A DNA stretch of 64,000 nt. It comes from JAWLGZ01 sp041690635 (lineage in GTDB: Bacteria; Pseudomonadota; Gammaproteobacteria; Thiohalomonadales; Thiohalomonadaceae). Position numbers and translations under genes: made by a program. The notes beneath the pieces are model-generated. The model made no database searches, was not told the DNA's origin, and saw nothing but the letters and a program-made list of their open reading frames with translations. Location of the stretch: NCBI GenBank assembly GCA_041690635.1, contig JAWLGZ010000001.1, positions 186,001 to 250,000 on the forward strand, given 5' to 3'. Positions 1 through 8,665 of the stretch are shown here, piece after piece. Positions within the stretch are counted from its first letter, which is position 1, and each line of letters starts with the position of its first letter.

Positions 1-682
1 GAATGAGCGAGGCGGCGAGCGGCACCGGCCAGGCCTCGAGCGGGTAGCGGTCGGAGCGCAGGAAGTCGGTCACCTTGCGGTCGATCTCCAGGATCGCGGA
101 GGCCGGATCATCGAGCAGCGGCTTCACCTCGGCATTGACCGCACCCATCTGCTGGATCAGCTCGCGCATGTTGCGGGCGCCGGCGCCGGAGGCGGCCTGA
201 TAGGTCATCGGGGAGATCCAGTCGATGAGCCCCTGCTCGAACAGCCCGCCGATCGCCATCAGCATCAGGCTGACGGTGCAGTTGCCGCCGACGAAGGTCT
301 TCACGCCGTTCGCGAGCCCGTCCTCGATGACTTTCCGGTTGACCGGGTCGAGGACGATGATGCTCTCCTTCTCCATCCGCAGCGTCGAGGCCGCGTCGAT
401 CCAGTAGCCGGTCCAGCCGGCCGCGCGCAGCTTGCCGTACACCTCCTTGGTGTAGTCGCCGCCCTGACAGGTGACGATCACCTCCATCGCCTTCAGTTCG
501 TCGATATCGGTGGCGTCCTTGAGGGCGGGCACCGGCTTGCCGATGTCAGGGCCGGGCTTGCCCGCCTGGGAGGTGGTGAAAAACACCGGCTCAATGTCGG
601 CGAAGTCGTTCTCCTCCCGCATGCGCTGCATCAGGACCGAACCGACCATCCCCCGCCAACCGACAAATCCTACTCGCTGCAT
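1..682 (-). CDS. asd: aspartate-semialdehyde dehydrogenase, 3' end cut by window edge
   Basis: Reduces aspartyl phosphate to aspartate semialdehyde, the branch point to lysine, methionine and threonine. The reading frame starts at the ATG at 682 with MQRVGFVGWRGMVGS, the NADP-binding start typical of the family, behind an excellent ribosome site (AGGAGG about 7 nt upstream). The catalytic cysteine lies in GGNCTVSLM near residue 135. About 227 residues are visible; the family is about 370 long, so roughly 140 C-terminal residues lie outside the window. It follows leuB in the same direction, the usual leuCDB-asd order of gammaproteobacteria. No disruption is seen. Confidence 0.93.
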   Translation of the reverse strand, partial: MQRVGFVGWRGMVGSVLMQRMREENDFADIEPVFFTTSQAGKPGPDIGKPVPALKDATDIDELKAMEVIVTCQGGDYTKEVYGKLRAAGWTGYWIDAASTLRMEKESIIVLDPVNRKVIEDGLANGVKTFVGGNCTVSLMLMAIGGLFEQGLIDWISPMTYQAASGAGARNMRELIQQMGAVNAEVKPLLDDPASAILEIDRKVTDFLRSDRYPLEAWPVPLAASLI

Positions 683-710
683 ATTGGTATTACCTCCTGA
701 AAAACCCGTT

Positions 711-815
711 TGTCACAGAGCACACAGAGGTCACGGAGTGCAACGGCAATTACTTCGCTGCGCTCGCAATGACCTGTCACCCTCTCTGCGTCCTCCGCGA
801 CCTCTGCGGTGAATA
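711..815. repeat. dispersed 'CTCTGTG/CTCTGCGGTGA' palindromic repeat between asd and leuB
   Basis: The gap holds CACAGAGGTCACGGAGTG and, about 60 bp on, the inverted partner CTCTGCG...CTCTGCGGTGAAT. Related pairs occur at 2703-2785, 12770-12830 and 34025-34092. It behaves like a REP-type element that forms a hairpin; no gene is seen in it. Confidence 0.6.
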
Positions 816-821
816 ATGTTC

Positions 822-1895
822 TCAATCGAGTGCCGCGACCACCGCGTCACCCATCCCGGCGGTGCCGACGCGGGTGGTGCCCTCGGTGTGGATGTCGGCG
901 GTGCGCAGCCCCTGCTCCAGCACCCGCTCCACGGCCCGCTCGATACGGTCGGCCATGGCCCCTTCGTCCAGGGAGTAGCGCAGCATCATCGCCACCGACA
1001 GGATGGTGGCCAGCGGGTTGGCGATTCCCTTACCGGCGATATCGGGCGCCGATCCGTGGATCGGCTCGTACATCCCCTTGCCGTTCGCGTCGAGCGATGC
1101 CGACGGCAGCATACCGATGGAGCCGGTGAGCATCGCCGCCTCGTCGGAGAGGATGTCACCGAACATGTTGGTGGTGACGATGACGTCGAACTGCTTCGGC
1201 GCCCGCACCAGCTGCATGGCGGCGTTGTCCACGTACATGTGGGAGAGTTCCACCTCCGGATAGGCCGCCCCCTCTGCGATCATCACCTCGCGCCACAGTT
1301 CGGTGCACTCCAGCACATTGGCCTTGTCCACCGAGCAGACCCGTTTGTTGCGCTTCATGGCGATATCGAACGCCACCTTGCCGATGCGCCGGACCTCCGA
1401 CTCCCGGTAGACCAGGGTGTTGAACCCCTCCCGCTCGCCGCCTTCGAGGGTACGCACCCCGCGCGGCTGACCGAAATAGATGCCGCCGGTCAGTTCGCGG
1501 ACGATCATGATGTCGAGCCCCGCCACCACCTCAGGCTTAAGGGAGGAGGCGGAGGCGAGCTGCGGATAGAGGATGGCCGGGCGCAGATTGGCGAACAGGT
1601 CCAGTCCCGCGCGCAGGCCGAGCAGCCCCTTCTCGGGCCGGATGGCGATCTCCAGCGACTCCCACTTGGGGCCGCCCACGGCACCGAGCAGCACCGCGTC
1701 AGCGGCCTTGGCAAGCGCCAGGGTCTCCTCCGGCAGCGGGCCGCCGGTGGCATCGATGGCGGCGCCGCCCACCAGTCCGTGCTCGAGTTCGAGGTCGAGC
1801 CCGTCGGCGCGCAGCCGCTCCATGACCTTGACCGCCTCGGCCACGATCTCCGGGCCGATGCCGTCACCGGGAAGAATTGCGATTTTATTGCTCAT
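822..1895 (-). CDS. leuB: 3-isopropylmalate dehydrogenase
   Basis: Oxidatively decarboxylates 3-isopropylmalate to 2-oxoisocaproate with NAD, the third step of leucine synthesis, in the cytoplasm. The 357-residue product has the N-terminal LPGDGIGPEI signature, the substrate-binding ELTGGIYFG near residue 135 and the HGSAPDIAGKG motif near residue 280. Length is normal for the family. Start ATG at 1895 (MSNKIAILPG). It lies between leuD and asd on the same strand; the 139-bp gap to leuD carries a short tandem repeat. Confidence 0.97.
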   Translation of the reverse strand: MSNKIAILPGDGIGPEIVAEAVKVMERLRADGLDLELEHGLVGGAAIDATGGPLPEETLALAKAADAVLLGAVGGPKWESLEIAIRPEKGLLGLRAGLDLFANLRPAILYPQLASASSLKPEVVAGLDIMIVRELTGGIYFGQPRGVRTLEGGEREGFNTLVYRESEVRRIGKVAFDIAMKRNKRVCSVDKANVLECTELWREVMIAEGAAYPEVELSHMYVDNAAMQLVRAPKQFDVIVTTNMFGDILSDEAAMLTGSIGMLPSASLDANGKGMYEPIHGSAPDIAGKGIANPLATILSVAMMLRYSLDEGAMADRIERAVERVLEQGLRTADIHTEGTTRVGTAGMGDAVVAALD

Positions 1896-1950
1896 AGTGG
1901 TCGGCCGATTATCACTTTATTGATGGAATGTCACTGTGACCCGCTTCTTA

Positions 1951-2045
1951 AAGCGGGGGCTAGGGGCTAGGGGCTAGGGGCTAGGGGCTAGATCAAGATT
2001 GTCGCGTAGCGACTCATTCCCTAACCCCTGATCCCTAGCCCCTAG
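1951..2045. repeat. tandem GGGGCTA heptamers with an inverted partner, leuD-leuB gap
   Basis: Five consecutive copies of the heptamer GGGGCTA occupy about 1956-1991, and a complementary run (CCCTAACCCCTGATCCCTAGCCCCTAG) follows at about 2018-2045, so the transcript could fold into a long imperfect hairpin between leuD and leuB. It reaches the last bases of leuD. Its role is unknown; it may attenuate leuB-asd expression or simply be replication slippage. Confidence 0.7.
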
Positions 2046-2685
2046 TCCCCGCCTCAAACAGCCAGGGCGCCTCCTGGCGGCGGCGCGCCTCGTAGGCCCG
2101 GATCTCGTCCACATGCTGAAGGGTCAGCCCGATGTCGTCCAGCCCGTTCAACAGCCGGTGGCGCCGCTCCTCGTCCACCTCGAACCGGATCACTTCACCG
2201 CCCGGGGTAGTGACCGTCTGTTCCGCCAGGTCGACGGTGAGGCGATAGCCCTCGGTCGCCGCCTCCTGGAACAGCCGGTCCACCGTCGCCTCGTCGAGCA
2301 CGATGGGCAGGATGCCGTTCTTGAAGCAGTTGTTGAAGAAGATGTCGGCGAAGCTGGGGGCGATGATCACCCGGAAGCCGAAGTCCAGCAACGCCCACGG
2401 GGCGTGCTCGCGGCTCGACCCGCAGCCGAAGTTCTGCCGGGCCAGCAGGATCTGCGCGCCGGCATAGCGCGGTTGGTTGAGTACGAAGTCGGGATTCAGC
2501 GGCCGCTTCGAGTTATCCATCCCCGGCTCGCCATGATCCAGATAGCGCCACTCGTCGAACAGGTTGGGCCCGAAGCCCGAGCGCTTGATCGACTTCAGAA
2601 ACTGCTTCGGAATGATGGCGTCCGTATCCACATTGGCCCGATCCAGCGGCGCCACCAAACCCGTCAACTTCTCGAATTTTTCCAT
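2035..2685 (-). CDS. leuD: 3-isopropylmalate dehydratase small subunit
   Basis: Small (swivel-domain) subunit of isopropylmalate isomerase, which works with LeuC to convert 2- to 3-isopropylmalate. The 216-residue product shows the family hallmark GCGSSREHAPWAL and the N-terminal VAPLDRANVDTDAIIPKQF-type substrate loop. I chose the ATG at 2685 (MEKFEKLTGL), the normal start of the family, over a TTG three codons upstream. It lies downstream of leuC in the operon, separated by a gap holding a dispersed repeat. Confidence 0.96.
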   Translation of the reverse strand: MEKFEKLTGLVAPLDRANVDTDAIIPKQFLKSIKRSGFGPNLFDEWRYLDHGEPGMDNSKRPLNPDFVLNQPRYAGAQILLARQNFGCGSSREHAPWALLDFGFRVIIAPSFADIFFNNCFKNGILPIVLDEATVDRLFQEAATEGYRLTVDLAEQTVTTPGGEVIRFEVDEERRHRLLNGLDDIGLTLQHVDEIRAYEARRRQEAPWLFEAGTRG

Positions 2686-2702
2686 GACTATCAAACCTCA
2701 AA

Positions 2703-2785
2703 GCATGTACCGCGGAGGTCGCGGAGGTCGCAGAGAAAAGATGGATTTATACTTCTCTGCGTCCTCTGTGCCCTCTGCGGTGAAT
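2703..2785. repeat. dispersed 'CTCTGTG/CTCTGCGGTGA' repeat, leuC-leuD gap
   Basis: Second example of the repeat seen at 711-815: GCGGAGGTCGCGGAGGTCGCAGAG followed after about 30 bp by CTCTGCGTCCTCTGTGCCCTCTGCGGTGA (whole element given by position). It fills nearly all the leuC-leuD gap, so it lies in the operon transcript. Confidence 0.6.
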
Positions 2786-2791
2786 CGGTTT

Positions 2792-4195
2792 TCAGAGATC
2801 CCGGGCGTCGACGAAGCGGCCGGCGATGGCGGCCGCCGCGGCCATGGCCGGGCTGACCAGGTGGGTGCGCCCGCCCTGCCCCTGCCGCCCCTCGAAGTTG
2901 CGGTTGGAGGTGGAGGCGCAGCGTTCGCCCGGCTCCAGCCGGTCGGCGTTCATCGCCAGGCACATGGAGCAGCCCGGTTCACGCCACTCGAAACCGGCAC
3001 CGATGAACACCTTGTCCAGCCCTTCGGCCTCGGCCTGCGCCTTCACCAGGCCGGAGCCCGGCACCACCAGCACCTGCTTGACCGAATCGGCCTTTTTCCG
3101 ACCCTTGGCGACCGCCGCCGCCTGACGCAGGTCCTCGATGCGGGAGTTGGTGCAGGAGCCGATGAACACCTTGTCCACGGCGATTTCACTAATGGGGGTG
3201 TTGGCGGCGAGCCCCATGTAGTCGAGGGCCCGGCGCATCCCCTCCGCCTTCACCGCGTCGGCCTCGGCGGCCGGGTCCGGCACGGCGCCGTCCACCGGGG
3301 CCACCATCTCCGGTGAGGTACCCCAGGTCACCTGGGGCCGGATGGTCGCGGCATCGATGCGCACCACCCGGTCGAACACCGCGTCCTCGTCCGAGTGGAG
3401 ATCGAACCAGGCCGCCACTGCCTTGTCCCACAGCTCCCCCTTGGGGGCGTAGGGGCGGTCGTAGAGGTACTCCACCGTGGTCTCGTCCACCGCCACCATG
3501 CCGGCGCGCGCACCCGCCTCAATGGCCATGTTGCACACCGTCATGCGACCCTCCACGGAGAGGTCACGGATCGCCTCGCCGCCGAACTCGATGGCGTAGC
3601 CGGTGCCGCCGGCGGTGCCGATCTCGCCGATGATGGCCAGTACGATGTCCTTGGCGGTCACCCCCGGCCCCACGTGACCGTCCACCGAGACCAGCATGCT
3701 CTTCGACTTCTTCTGCACCAGGCAGCCGGTGGCGAGCACATGCTCCACCTCGGAGGTGCCGATGCCGTGGGCCAGCGCCCCGAAGGCGCCGTGGGTGGAG
3801 GTGTGGGAGTCGCCGCACACCACCGTCATGCCGGGCAGGGTCGCCCCCTGCTCCGGGCCGATGACGTGGACAATGCCCTGGCGCACGTCGCCCATCGGGA
3901 AATAGGTGATGCCGAAATCGCGCACGTTGGCATCGAGGGTCTCCACCTGGGTGCGGGCGATCGGGTCCTCGATGCCCCGGTCGCGATCGGTGGTCGGTAC
4001 GTTGTGATCCGGCGTGGCCAGCACCGTGTCGGTGCGCCACGGCTTGCGCCCGGCGAGGCGCAGCCCCTCGAACGCCTGCGGCGAGGTGACCTCATGAACC
4101 AGGTGGCGATCGATATAGATGAGCGCTGTGCCATCCGCCTCGGTGCGGACCACGTGGGCATCCCAGAGCTTGTCGTAGAGTGTCTTTCCGGCCAT
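2792..4195 (-). CDS. leuC: 3-isopropylmalate dehydratase large subunit
   Basis: Large, iron-sulfur subunit of isopropylmalate isomerase (aconitase family). The 467-residue product carries the three cluster-ligand cysteines in GSCTNSRIEDL (about residue 347) and PGCSMCLAMN (about 405-410), plus the aconitase motif GDSHTSTHGAFG near residue 130. The ATG at 4195 (MAGKTLYDKLW) is preceded by GGAGGTGG, deciding it over upstream alternatives. First gene of the leuCDB-asd transcript, divergent from the LysR gene at 4609. leuA is not in this cluster. Confidence 0.97.
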   Translation of the reverse strand: MAGKTLYDKLWDAHVVRTEADGTALIYIDRHLVHEVTSPQAFEGLRLAGRKPWRTDTVLATPDHNVPTTDRDRGIEDPIARTQVETLDANVRDFGITYFPMGDVRQGIVHVIGPEQGATLPGMTVVCGDSHTSTHGAFGALAHGIGTSEVEHVLATGCLVQKKSKSMLVSVDGHVGPGVTAKDIVLAIIGEIGTAGGTGYAIEFGGEAIRDLSVEGRMTVCNMAIEAGARAGMVAVDETTVEYLYDRPYAPKGELWDKAVAAWFDLHSDEDAVFDRVVRIDAATIRPQVTWGTSPEMVAPVDGAVPDPAAEADAVKAEGMRRALDYMGLAANTPISEIAVDKVFIGSCTNSRIEDLRQAAAVAKGRKKADSVKQVLVVPGSGLVKAQAEAEGLDKVFIGAGFEWREPGCSMCLAMNADRLEPGERCASTSNRNFEGRQGQGGRTHLVSPAMAAAAAIAGRFVDARDL

Positions 4196-4608
4196 ATCCA
4201 CCTCCAAAACCAGGCGCCATCCTAGCCCCGGCTATGCATTACTACAATTCATCTTTTTCATGTAATGTATGACGAATAGTCATTTGTTATTGGTCGTTGG
4301 TCGGTAGTCGGTGGTCGGTAGACAAAGGACAAAGGACATTATCCGCCCCCGACCACCGACCAATATGGACATCGCCAGCCGCGTAGGATGCGGTGAGCTT
4401 GCGAACCGCATCGATCGAGGGACAGGAATGGCCAATCGCGACCGATGCGGTTCGTTCCTCACCGCATCCTACATTTGCCGCGATACGCGCCGAAAGGCGG
4501 GATGCGCTTCGCTTTCCCGCCCGGCTGATGGGGTGAGCAGTTACGGACAAAGGACATTGTCCGTCTTGCCGGCCCCTGGGCCCCCATCAACACAACCAGG
4601 CAACCACC
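4196..4608. other. leuC-lysR divergent intergenic region with repeats
   Basis: The 413-bp region holds no convincing gene. It should contain the leu operon promoter and the regulator promoter. Visible structure: a run built from GGTCGGT and GACAAAGGAC units near 4291-4335 with its complement CCGACCACCGACCAA near 4349-4363, and the long palindromic repeat at 4377-4480. CGGACAAAGGACATTGTCCG at 4545-4564 is a good inverted repeat close to the regulator start and may be an operator or a further copy of the GGACAAAGGAC unit. Confidence 0.55.
4377..4480. repeat. about 100-bp long palindromic repeat, copy 1
   Basis: The outer arms GTAGGATGCGGTGAG (4383-4397) and CTCACCGCATCCTAC (4458-4472) are perfect complements. 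The inner arms CGAACCGCATCG and CGATGCGGTTCG also pair, giving a long stem. A second copy, differing at only a few positions, lies at 10660-10762. This is the pattern of a non-autonomous REP/REPIN-like element rather than a gene. Confidence 0.85.
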
Positions 4609-5484
4609 TTGGACATCGCCAGTCTGCAAACCTTCATCGCCGTGGCCGAACAGCGCTCCTTTTCACTGGCGGCGGAACGGCTGTTCCTCACCCAGCCGGC
4701 GGTGAGCAAGCGCATCGCGGCGCTGGAGAGAGAACTGGATGCGTCGCTGTTCGACAGGATCGGCCGCCAGGTGCATCTGACCGAGGCGGGCAACGCCCTG
4801 CTGCCGCGCGCGCGGCGCATCCTGGAGGAGGTTGAGGACAGCCGCCGGGCCATCGCCAATCTGGAGGAGGTGGTCAGCGGTCGTCTCACCCTCGGCAGTA
4901 GTCAGCACATCGGCCTGCACCGCCTGCCCCGCATACTGCGTGCCTACGCCGCCCGTTATCCCTCCGTGCGGCTGGAGCTGGCGTTCATGCCCTCGGAGGA
5001 GGTGTGTGCCGCGGTGGAACACGGCGACCTGGAACTGGGGGTGATCACGCTGCCGCCGGAGGCGCCGGCCCCACTTGAAGTGACACCGCTGTGGCCCGAC
5101 CCGATGGTGATCATGGTGGCGGAAGAGCATCCGCTCTCTGCCGCCGTGCCACGCCATCCACGCGAACTGGCGGCATGGCCCGCACTATTGCCCCAGCCGC
5201 AGACCTACACGCGGGAACTGGTCGATCGGGTCTTCCAGCGCGCCGGTGTCGATCTCACCGCCGCGCAGGCCACCGATTCGCTGGAGACCCTGCGTGTCCT
5301 GGCGGCAAGCGGCCTGGGCTGGAGCGTGCTGCCCGAGACCCTGCTCGGGCCGGGGCTCACCGTGCTGCCGCTGAAGGGCTTTCCGATCACCCGCACACTC
5401 GGGCTGGTCCGGCACCGCCTGCGCACCCCTTCCAATGCGGCCCGGGTGATGGCCGACCTGCTCGCCGAGGCGGCAACCCCATGA
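4609..5484 (+). CDS. LysR-family transcriptional regulator
   Basis: DNA-binding regulator with the standard LysR layout: an N-terminal winged helix-turn-helix (residues 1-60; SFSLAAERLFLTQPAVSKRI holds the recognition helix) and a periplasmic-binding-protein-like effector domain (about 90-285). The product is 291 residues with a TTG start at 4609 giving MDIASLQTF, which fits the family. It sits divergent to leuC, a position where LysR regulators of leucine synthesis are often found, so control of leuCDB is likely but inferred. Its stop overlaps the next start (ATGA). Confidence 0.9.
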   Translation: MDIASLQTFIAVAEQRSFSLAAERLFLTQPAVSKRIAALERELDASLFDRIGRQVHLTEAGNALLPRARRILEEVEDSRRAIANLEEVVSGRLTLGSSQHIGLHRLPRILRAYAARYPSVRLELAFMPSEEVCAAVEHGDLELGVITLPPEAPAPLEVTPLWPDPMVIMVAEEHPLSAAVPRHPRELAAWPALLPQPQTYTRELVDRVFQRAGVDLTAAQATDSLETLRVLAASGLGWSVLPETLLGPGLTVLPLKGFPITRTLGLVRHRLRTPSNAARVMADLLAEAATP

Positions 5485-5984
5485 ACGGGACGATCCTCGG
5501 CCGCTGGTATGCCGAACCGCTGACACCACCCGCGGCGGAGGCACTGCTGACGGACGCGGATCGGCGACGGCGGAACGGCCGCCGCTCACCCTGCCACGTG
5601 TGCGGCCTGATGGAACTGGTGGCCCGTTACTGGCTGGGACAGGCGGTCGACCCGCTCTATCAGGATCTGCAGGTGCGCCTGCGCCGCACCACTCACGGCC
5701 GCGCCCTGCTGGAACTGATGTACGGTCAGCTGCTGGCGAGCCGGCGCCTGGCGGGAGCATTCGACCATCTGGATCAGGGGTTCGAGATCGCCCACCGTCT
5801 GTTCACCCCCGGTGACTACCTGACGGTGATGAATCGCCACCAGCGGCTGCGTGCTCTGCCCCTCTCCACCGAACCGCTACCGCCGGAGCCGCTTGAGGGA
5901 CTGCTCGTCCTGGCGGAGGTGGTGCGGCGGCTCGGCACCCCAAGCCACCGAGGGCCCCATGATCCCACCGACATTTACGGGTAA
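5481..5984 (+). CDS. conserved hypothetical protein coupled to the LysR gene
   Basis: A 167-residue soluble protein I do not recognise. The ATG at 5481 (MNGTILGRWYAEPL) overlaps the LysR stop by ATGA, so it is probably translationally coupled. It has one CHVCG pair near residue 37, a helical middle section (LMELVARYWLGQAVDPLY) and a proline-rich C-terminus ending TDIYG. No signal peptide or membrane segment. Base composition and the overlap argue that it is real. It may modify or act with the regulator, but nothing in the sequence shows how. Confidence 0.7.
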   Translation: MNGTILGRWYAEPLTPPAAEALLTDADRRRRNGRRSPCHVCGLMELVARYWLGQAVDPLYQDLQVRLRRTTHGRALLELMYGQLLASRRLAGAFDHLDQGFEIAHRLFTPGDYLTVMNRHQRLRALPLSTEPLPPEPLEGLLVLAEVVRRLGTPSHRGPHDPTDIYG

Positions 5985-6662
5985 TCACTCGTGTTCGGCG
6001 CGGGTGGCTCTTGCCGTTGCAACTTCTCAAAGAGGCGAGATCGAGGTAGTCCCGAGCATCCGATTCATTGACCGGCGAGACGTGGTGGCGGCCAGCGAAG
6101 TAGCCGACAACCTGGCGGTCATGGACCGGCATCACCCGATTTGCCTACCCTGCCGCTCTCCCGCAACCACTGCCGCCGGACTCCCTGTGCAGGTTGCTAA
6201 TACTGGCGGGTTTGACCGGACGACTCCGCGCCCCCTTTCAAAGGGTTCCCATACGACCCAACAGATATCAAAGGCTGATGTTTTCCCCGTAATTATTAGT
6301 AATTGGCAATTTACTTCTTGACTTGATATCCCCAAAAAATTCTTCGATTATTCGGCCCGGGGTGCTTCATAATACCCTCACAAAAAGCGTCGGCATCGAC
6401 CGACGATTCTCAATACCGCACGCACTTTCGACGAACCTGGCCCGCATGGATGTGAGCGGCTCCCGTTTGTACCGGAGGGGAGCCACGCCAGGAGAGCCAT
6501 GTGTGGCTTGTGAAACCCGCGCCTAGCGCGTTTCCGAGACCACGGACGTCGGAAGTGTTGAGTGTGGCCCGCTGTACCCGTCCGCTCCGCATTTCCTTCC
6601 TTAAGTTCAAGAACGACGGCGCCCGAACTTCGCGCCCACCGAAGGAAACAGGAGACAATCCG
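5985..6662. other. 678-bp intergenic region, structured leader of the cytochrome operon
   Basis: No convincing protein gene. The region from about 6300 is AT-richer, with TTGACTTGATATCCCC (from about 6317) as a possible promoter element. Between about 6430 and 6545 several hairpins stand close together: GGCTCCC/GGGAGCC, AGCCATGTGTGGCT and CGCGCCTAGCGCG. A further stem lies over the ribosome site (separate entry). The 5' half (5985-6200) shows only short open frames without recognisable similarity. Confidence 0.5.
6592..6648 (+). promoter_or_regulatory. stem-loop covering the ribosome-site region of the nonahaem cytochrome gene
   Basis: TTTCCTTC (6592-6599) is a perfect complement of GAAGGAAA (6641-6648), just before the CAGGAG Shine-Dalgarno sequence and 14 nt from the ATG at 6663. 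A nested stem AAGTTC (6603-6608)/GAACTT (6625-6630) supports the fold. It could hold the start region closed until a signal or upstream translation opens it. Regulation is inferred from pairing only. Confidence 0.45.
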
Positions 6663-8645
6663 ATGCCCAGACGCATCGCACCTGCGCTGTTGGCCGGCCT
6701 TTTCTGGGTGGTCGGCTTCACCCTTTTCATCGCCCCTTCAGCCCACGCCGACATCCCGAAACACGCGGGAGAGACGATGATCGAGAACTTCGATCCCGTG
6801 ACCGGCCGGCGCATCATCCCCAACGAGCGCTGCCTGACCTGCCACGGGGATGAGAACGAGAAGACGGATCGCCGCGACGACGGCAGACCGGTGGACATCT
6901 ACGTCGAGCACGCGCAGCTTGGAGCGAGCGTCCACGGCGATCAGAACTGCACCGACTGCCACGCGACCATCCGCCGCGTGCCGCACCGGGAGGCGCCGGA
7001 GGTGGTCGTCGGCTGCGTCGAGTGCCACAAGGAGACCTGGGCGGAGCACCGGAACGACCCGGACGGCAAGCACGAACGCCTCAAGGTGGTGAACGAGCAG
7101 ATCGACGCCTTCATGGGTTCGGTCCATGCCCGCCCGAGCAAGCTGGACCAGTCGAAGACCAATGCCACCTGCTACGACTGCCACGATGGCCACAACGTCC
7201 GTGCCCTCGGCAGCATGCAGGAGGCCGAATACCGGCTGAGGAATCCCGAGGTCTGCGGCCGCTGCCACGAGGAGCAACTCACGGAATACCGCGGGTCCGA
7301 CCACGGCAAGGCGGTGCTGGAGAGGGGCGACAGCAAGGCCGCAGTCTGCTCCGACTGCCACTCCACCCACGCCATCGGTTCGCCCGGGGAGGATTCCGCC
7401 AAGCTCGCGATCACCAAGAATTGCGGCGATTGCCACACGGACGCCCAGCGGACCTACTTCGCCTCCTACCACGGCCAGGTGCACCGGCTCGGCTACACCA
7501 ACACCGCCAAGTGCCACGACTGCCACGGCGGTCACTCGGTGAAGGGCAAGGATGACCCGACCTCCAGCATCCACGCCGACAACCGCCTGGAGAATTGCCG
7601 CAACTGTCACATCAACGCCAATGAGAACTTCCTCGGTTTTTGGCCGCACGGCGACGCCGATGACGCGGAGAACTATCCGGGACTGTGGGTGGCCAAGCGC
7701 TTCATGCAGACGCTGATCATCGGCGTCATCGCCTTCTTCTGGGTCCATGTGCTGCTGTGGCTCTACCGTGAGCTGATGGACCGTTTCCAGGGCAAGGGCT
7801 TTGTCGAAAACCTCGACCGGCCCGATGTCGTCTACTTCCGCCGCTTCTCGGTCGCGTGGCGCTGGATCCATGCACTGTTCGCCATCTCCACCATGACCCT
7901 GATCCTGACCGGCACGACCCTGCTGTTCTCGCACACCGGCTGGGCGAAGGCGGTGGTGGCGTTCCTCGGCGGGCCGCAGATGGAGGGCATCATTCACCGC
8001 ACCGCCGCAATCATCTGGTTGTCCATCTTCCTGGTCCATCTGGCCATCGCGATCACCAACATCTGGCGCAAGCGCAAGACCTTCGAGTGGTTCGGCGGCA
8101 CCTCGATGCTGCCCAACTGGAAGGACCTCCAGGACCTGCGCGACATGTTCAGGTGGTTCTTCGGCCGCGGTCCGCGCCCGGCCTTCTGCCACTGGACCTA
8201 CTGGCAGAAGTTCGACTACTGGGCGCCGTTCTGGGGCACGGCGGTGATTGGTTCCTCGGGCATCATCCTGTTCGCGCCGGAAGCGACGGCGCAGATCCTG
8301 CCGGGCTGGGCGTTCAACATCGCCACGCTGATCCATGCCGAGGAGGCCCTGCTGGCGGCCATCTTCCTCAACTCGGTGCACTTCTTTAACGTGCACTTCA
8401 GGCCGGAGCGCTTCCCGATGAGCACCACCATCTTCACCGGTGCGATCCCCATCGAGGAGTTCAAGCACGACCACCGCCTCGAATACGAGCGGCTCGTCGC
8501 TGCCGGCGAACTGGAGAAGCATCTCATCCAGCGCCCCTCGCGCCGCGCCGACCTGGCGGCCTCCTTCATCACCAGCGTGCTGATCATGGCCGGCCTGGCC
8601 CTGCTGACCCTGGTGCTGATCGGCTTGATGACCACGCCGAACTGA
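6663..8645 (+). CDS. nonahaem cytochrome c fused to membrane cytochrome b
   Basis: 660-residue fusion for periplasmic and membrane electron transfer. An N-terminal signal peptide (residues 1-29, cut near SAHA) precedes nine CXXCH haem-c motifs (CLTCH, CTDCH, CVECH, CYDCH, CGRCH, CSDCH, CGDCH, CHDCH, CRNCH) within the first 320 residues. Then about five membrane helices with paired histidines follow (WRWIHALF, IIHRTAAIIW, HLAIAITNIW, LIHAEEALL), as in b-type cytochromes of the formate-dehydrogenase/thiosulfate-reductase gamma group. The ATG at 6663 has CAGGAG upstream. First gene of an operon with fccA- and fccB-like genes, suggesting a path between sulfide oxidation and the quinone pool. Confidence 0.85.
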   Translation: MPRRIAPALLAGLFWVVGFTLFIAPSAHADIPKHAGETMIENFDPVTGRRIIPNERCLTCHGDENEKTDRRDDGRPVDIYVEHAQLGASVHGDQNCTDCHATIRRVPHREAPEVVVGCVECHKETWAEHRNDPDGKHERLKVVNEQIDAFMGSVHARPSKLDQSKTNATCYDCHDGHNVRALGSMQEAEYRLRNPEVCGRCHEEQLTEYRGSDHGKAVLERGDSKAAVCSDCHSTHAIGSPGEDSAKLAITKNCGDCHTDAQRTYFASYHGQVHRLGYTNTAKCHDCHGGHSVKGKDDPTSSIHADNRLENCRNCHINANENFLGFWPHGDADDAENYPGLWVAKRFMQTLIIGVIAFFWVHVLLWLYRELMDRFQGKGFVENLDRPDVVYFRRFSVAWRWIHALFAISTMTLILTGTTLLFSHTGWAKAVVAFLGGPQMEGIIHRTAAIIWLSIFLVHLAIAITNIWRKRKTFEWFGGTSMLPNWKDLQDLRDMFRWFFGRGPRPAFCHWTYWQKFDYWAPFWGTAVIGSSGIILFAPEATAQILPGWAFNIATLIHAEEALLAAIFLNSVHFFNVHFRPERFPMSTTIFTGAIPIEEFKHDHRLEYERLVAAGELEKHLIQRPSRRADLAASFITSVLIMAGLALLTLVLIGLMTTPN

Positions 8646-8665
8646 CCATGCAGAGAGACGACACC

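Noticed and set aside
816..1970. Long open frame opposite leuB
   Set aside because: Antisense shadow of a GC-rich gene; no protein-like motifs, and leuB is complete on the other strand. The same holds for the long frames opposite cheA (46413-48410), flhA (52795-54858), hemN (32300-33679) and the nonahaem cytochrome gene (6738-8522).
1956..1991. CRISPR-like or telomere-like repeats
   Set aside because: Seven-base tandem copies without spacers; simple slippage repeat. No CRISPR array or cas gene is in the window.
6430..6545. Group II intron or known riboswitch
   Set aside because: Hairpins are present but no domain V, maturase text or recognisable riboswitch core was found; kept only as a structured leader.
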